Assembly (NCBI GenBank): GCA_903832105.1
Contig: CAILAO010000848.1
Coordinates: forward strand, 1-14,144
Direction: 5' to 3'
DNA from: an uncultured Pseudomonadota bacterium
GTDB taxonomy: Bacteria > Bdellovibrionota_B > Oligoflexia > Oligoflexales > CAILAO01
DNA: 14,144 bases
Position 1 is the first letter of the stretch, and the number at the start of each line of letters is the position of its first letter. Position numbers and translations under genes: made by a program. This document shows positions 14,011 through 14,144 of this stretch, in pieces. The notes beneath the pieces were generated by a model, which saw only the letters and a list, made by a program, of their open reading frames with translations, had not been told where the DNA came from and made no database searches.

Positions 14011-14144
14011 TTGCGACCTGGCAAGGTCGTGTAAATATATGATCAAGTAGGTGTGAATCCTACCCAAGTAGCCATTAACAACGGGCTTGGTACTTAGTCT
14101 TGCAGATATATCGGTGACGATATGTTTGATGCGTAGGTAAAGGA
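14010..14144 (+). mobile_element. Possible 5' end of a group II intron (domain I), runs off right edge
   Basis: The last 135 bases are non-coding on both strands and dense in hairpins. GCGACC/GGTCGT (14013-14018 with 14025-14030) closes a 6-nt loop. GTAGG/CCTAC (14047-14051 with 14059-14063) comes next. A longer stem follows, pairing AGCC with GGCT and AAGTA with TACTT (14066-14095). Last is ATATCG/CGATAT around a GTGA tetraloop of the GNRA class (14108-14123). A start like GTTGCGACC, immediate small stems and GNRA receptors are typical of group II intron domain I, though the exact GUGYG 5' boundary is not matched. The element begins abruptly inside the GGDEF frame and lies antisense to it. 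Domain V and the reverse transcriptase ORF would be beyond the window, so the call is not proven. Confidence 0.5.

Overview
The window looks like a chromosomal segment of a Gram-negative bacterium of moderate GC (roughly mid-40s percent by eye). A GT9 LPS-type heptosyltransferase, an outer-membrane-type lytic transglycosylase lipoprotein, an S46 peptidase and a GldA/F/G-like ABC exporter with a DUF4340 partner together suggest a deltaproteobacterial-type lineage such as Bdellovibrionota/Oligoflexia or Myxococcota. That placement is inference; there is no rRNA or other phylogenetic marker in the window.

Layout. Positions 1-550 are a graveyard of mobile-element remnants: an IS5-family transposase broken by several frameshifts (minus strand, running off the left edge) and a short coding tail 'A' (plus strand). 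Next come an HU-type DNA-binding protein (minus, with a strong terminator) and, divergently, a heptosyltransferase (plus). From 2349 to 9388 five plus-strand genes are packed tightly: ABC ATPase, ABC-2 permease, GldG-like auxiliary protein, DUF4340 membrane-anchored protein and a secreted S46 dipeptidyl-peptidase. A convergent minus-strand gene (9403-10782) encodes a lipoprotein with an SLT-type lytic transglycosylase core. The 10783-11456 gap holds two hairpins, a degenerate IS66-type OrfA remnant and tail 'B', a diverged homologue of tail A in the same orientation. An oligopeptide-type substrate-binding lipoprotein follows (11457-13277).

The right end is rearranged. The permease gene that should follow the binding protein begins with a GTGA overlap but stops after 31 codons, where it runs into the 3' end of an oppositely oriented GGDEF (diguanylate cyclase) gene. 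That GGDEF gene loses its 5' part at about 14010, where the sequence becomes a run of stable hairpins, one with a GNRA loop. This resembles the 5' domain I of a group II intron inserted antisense to the gene and running off the right edge.

How the genes fit together. The ATPase, permease, GldG-like and DUF4340 proteins probably form one envelope ABC complex, and the S46 peptidase is co-transcribed or at least co-oriented with it. The peptidase releases dipeptides in the periplasm. The downstream peptide-binding lipoprotein would fit peptide uptake, but its permease is broken here. No single previously undescribed system is proven. The most notable items are the stacked rearrangement at the right end, the paired A/B remnants, and the Gld-like cluster with its peptidase.
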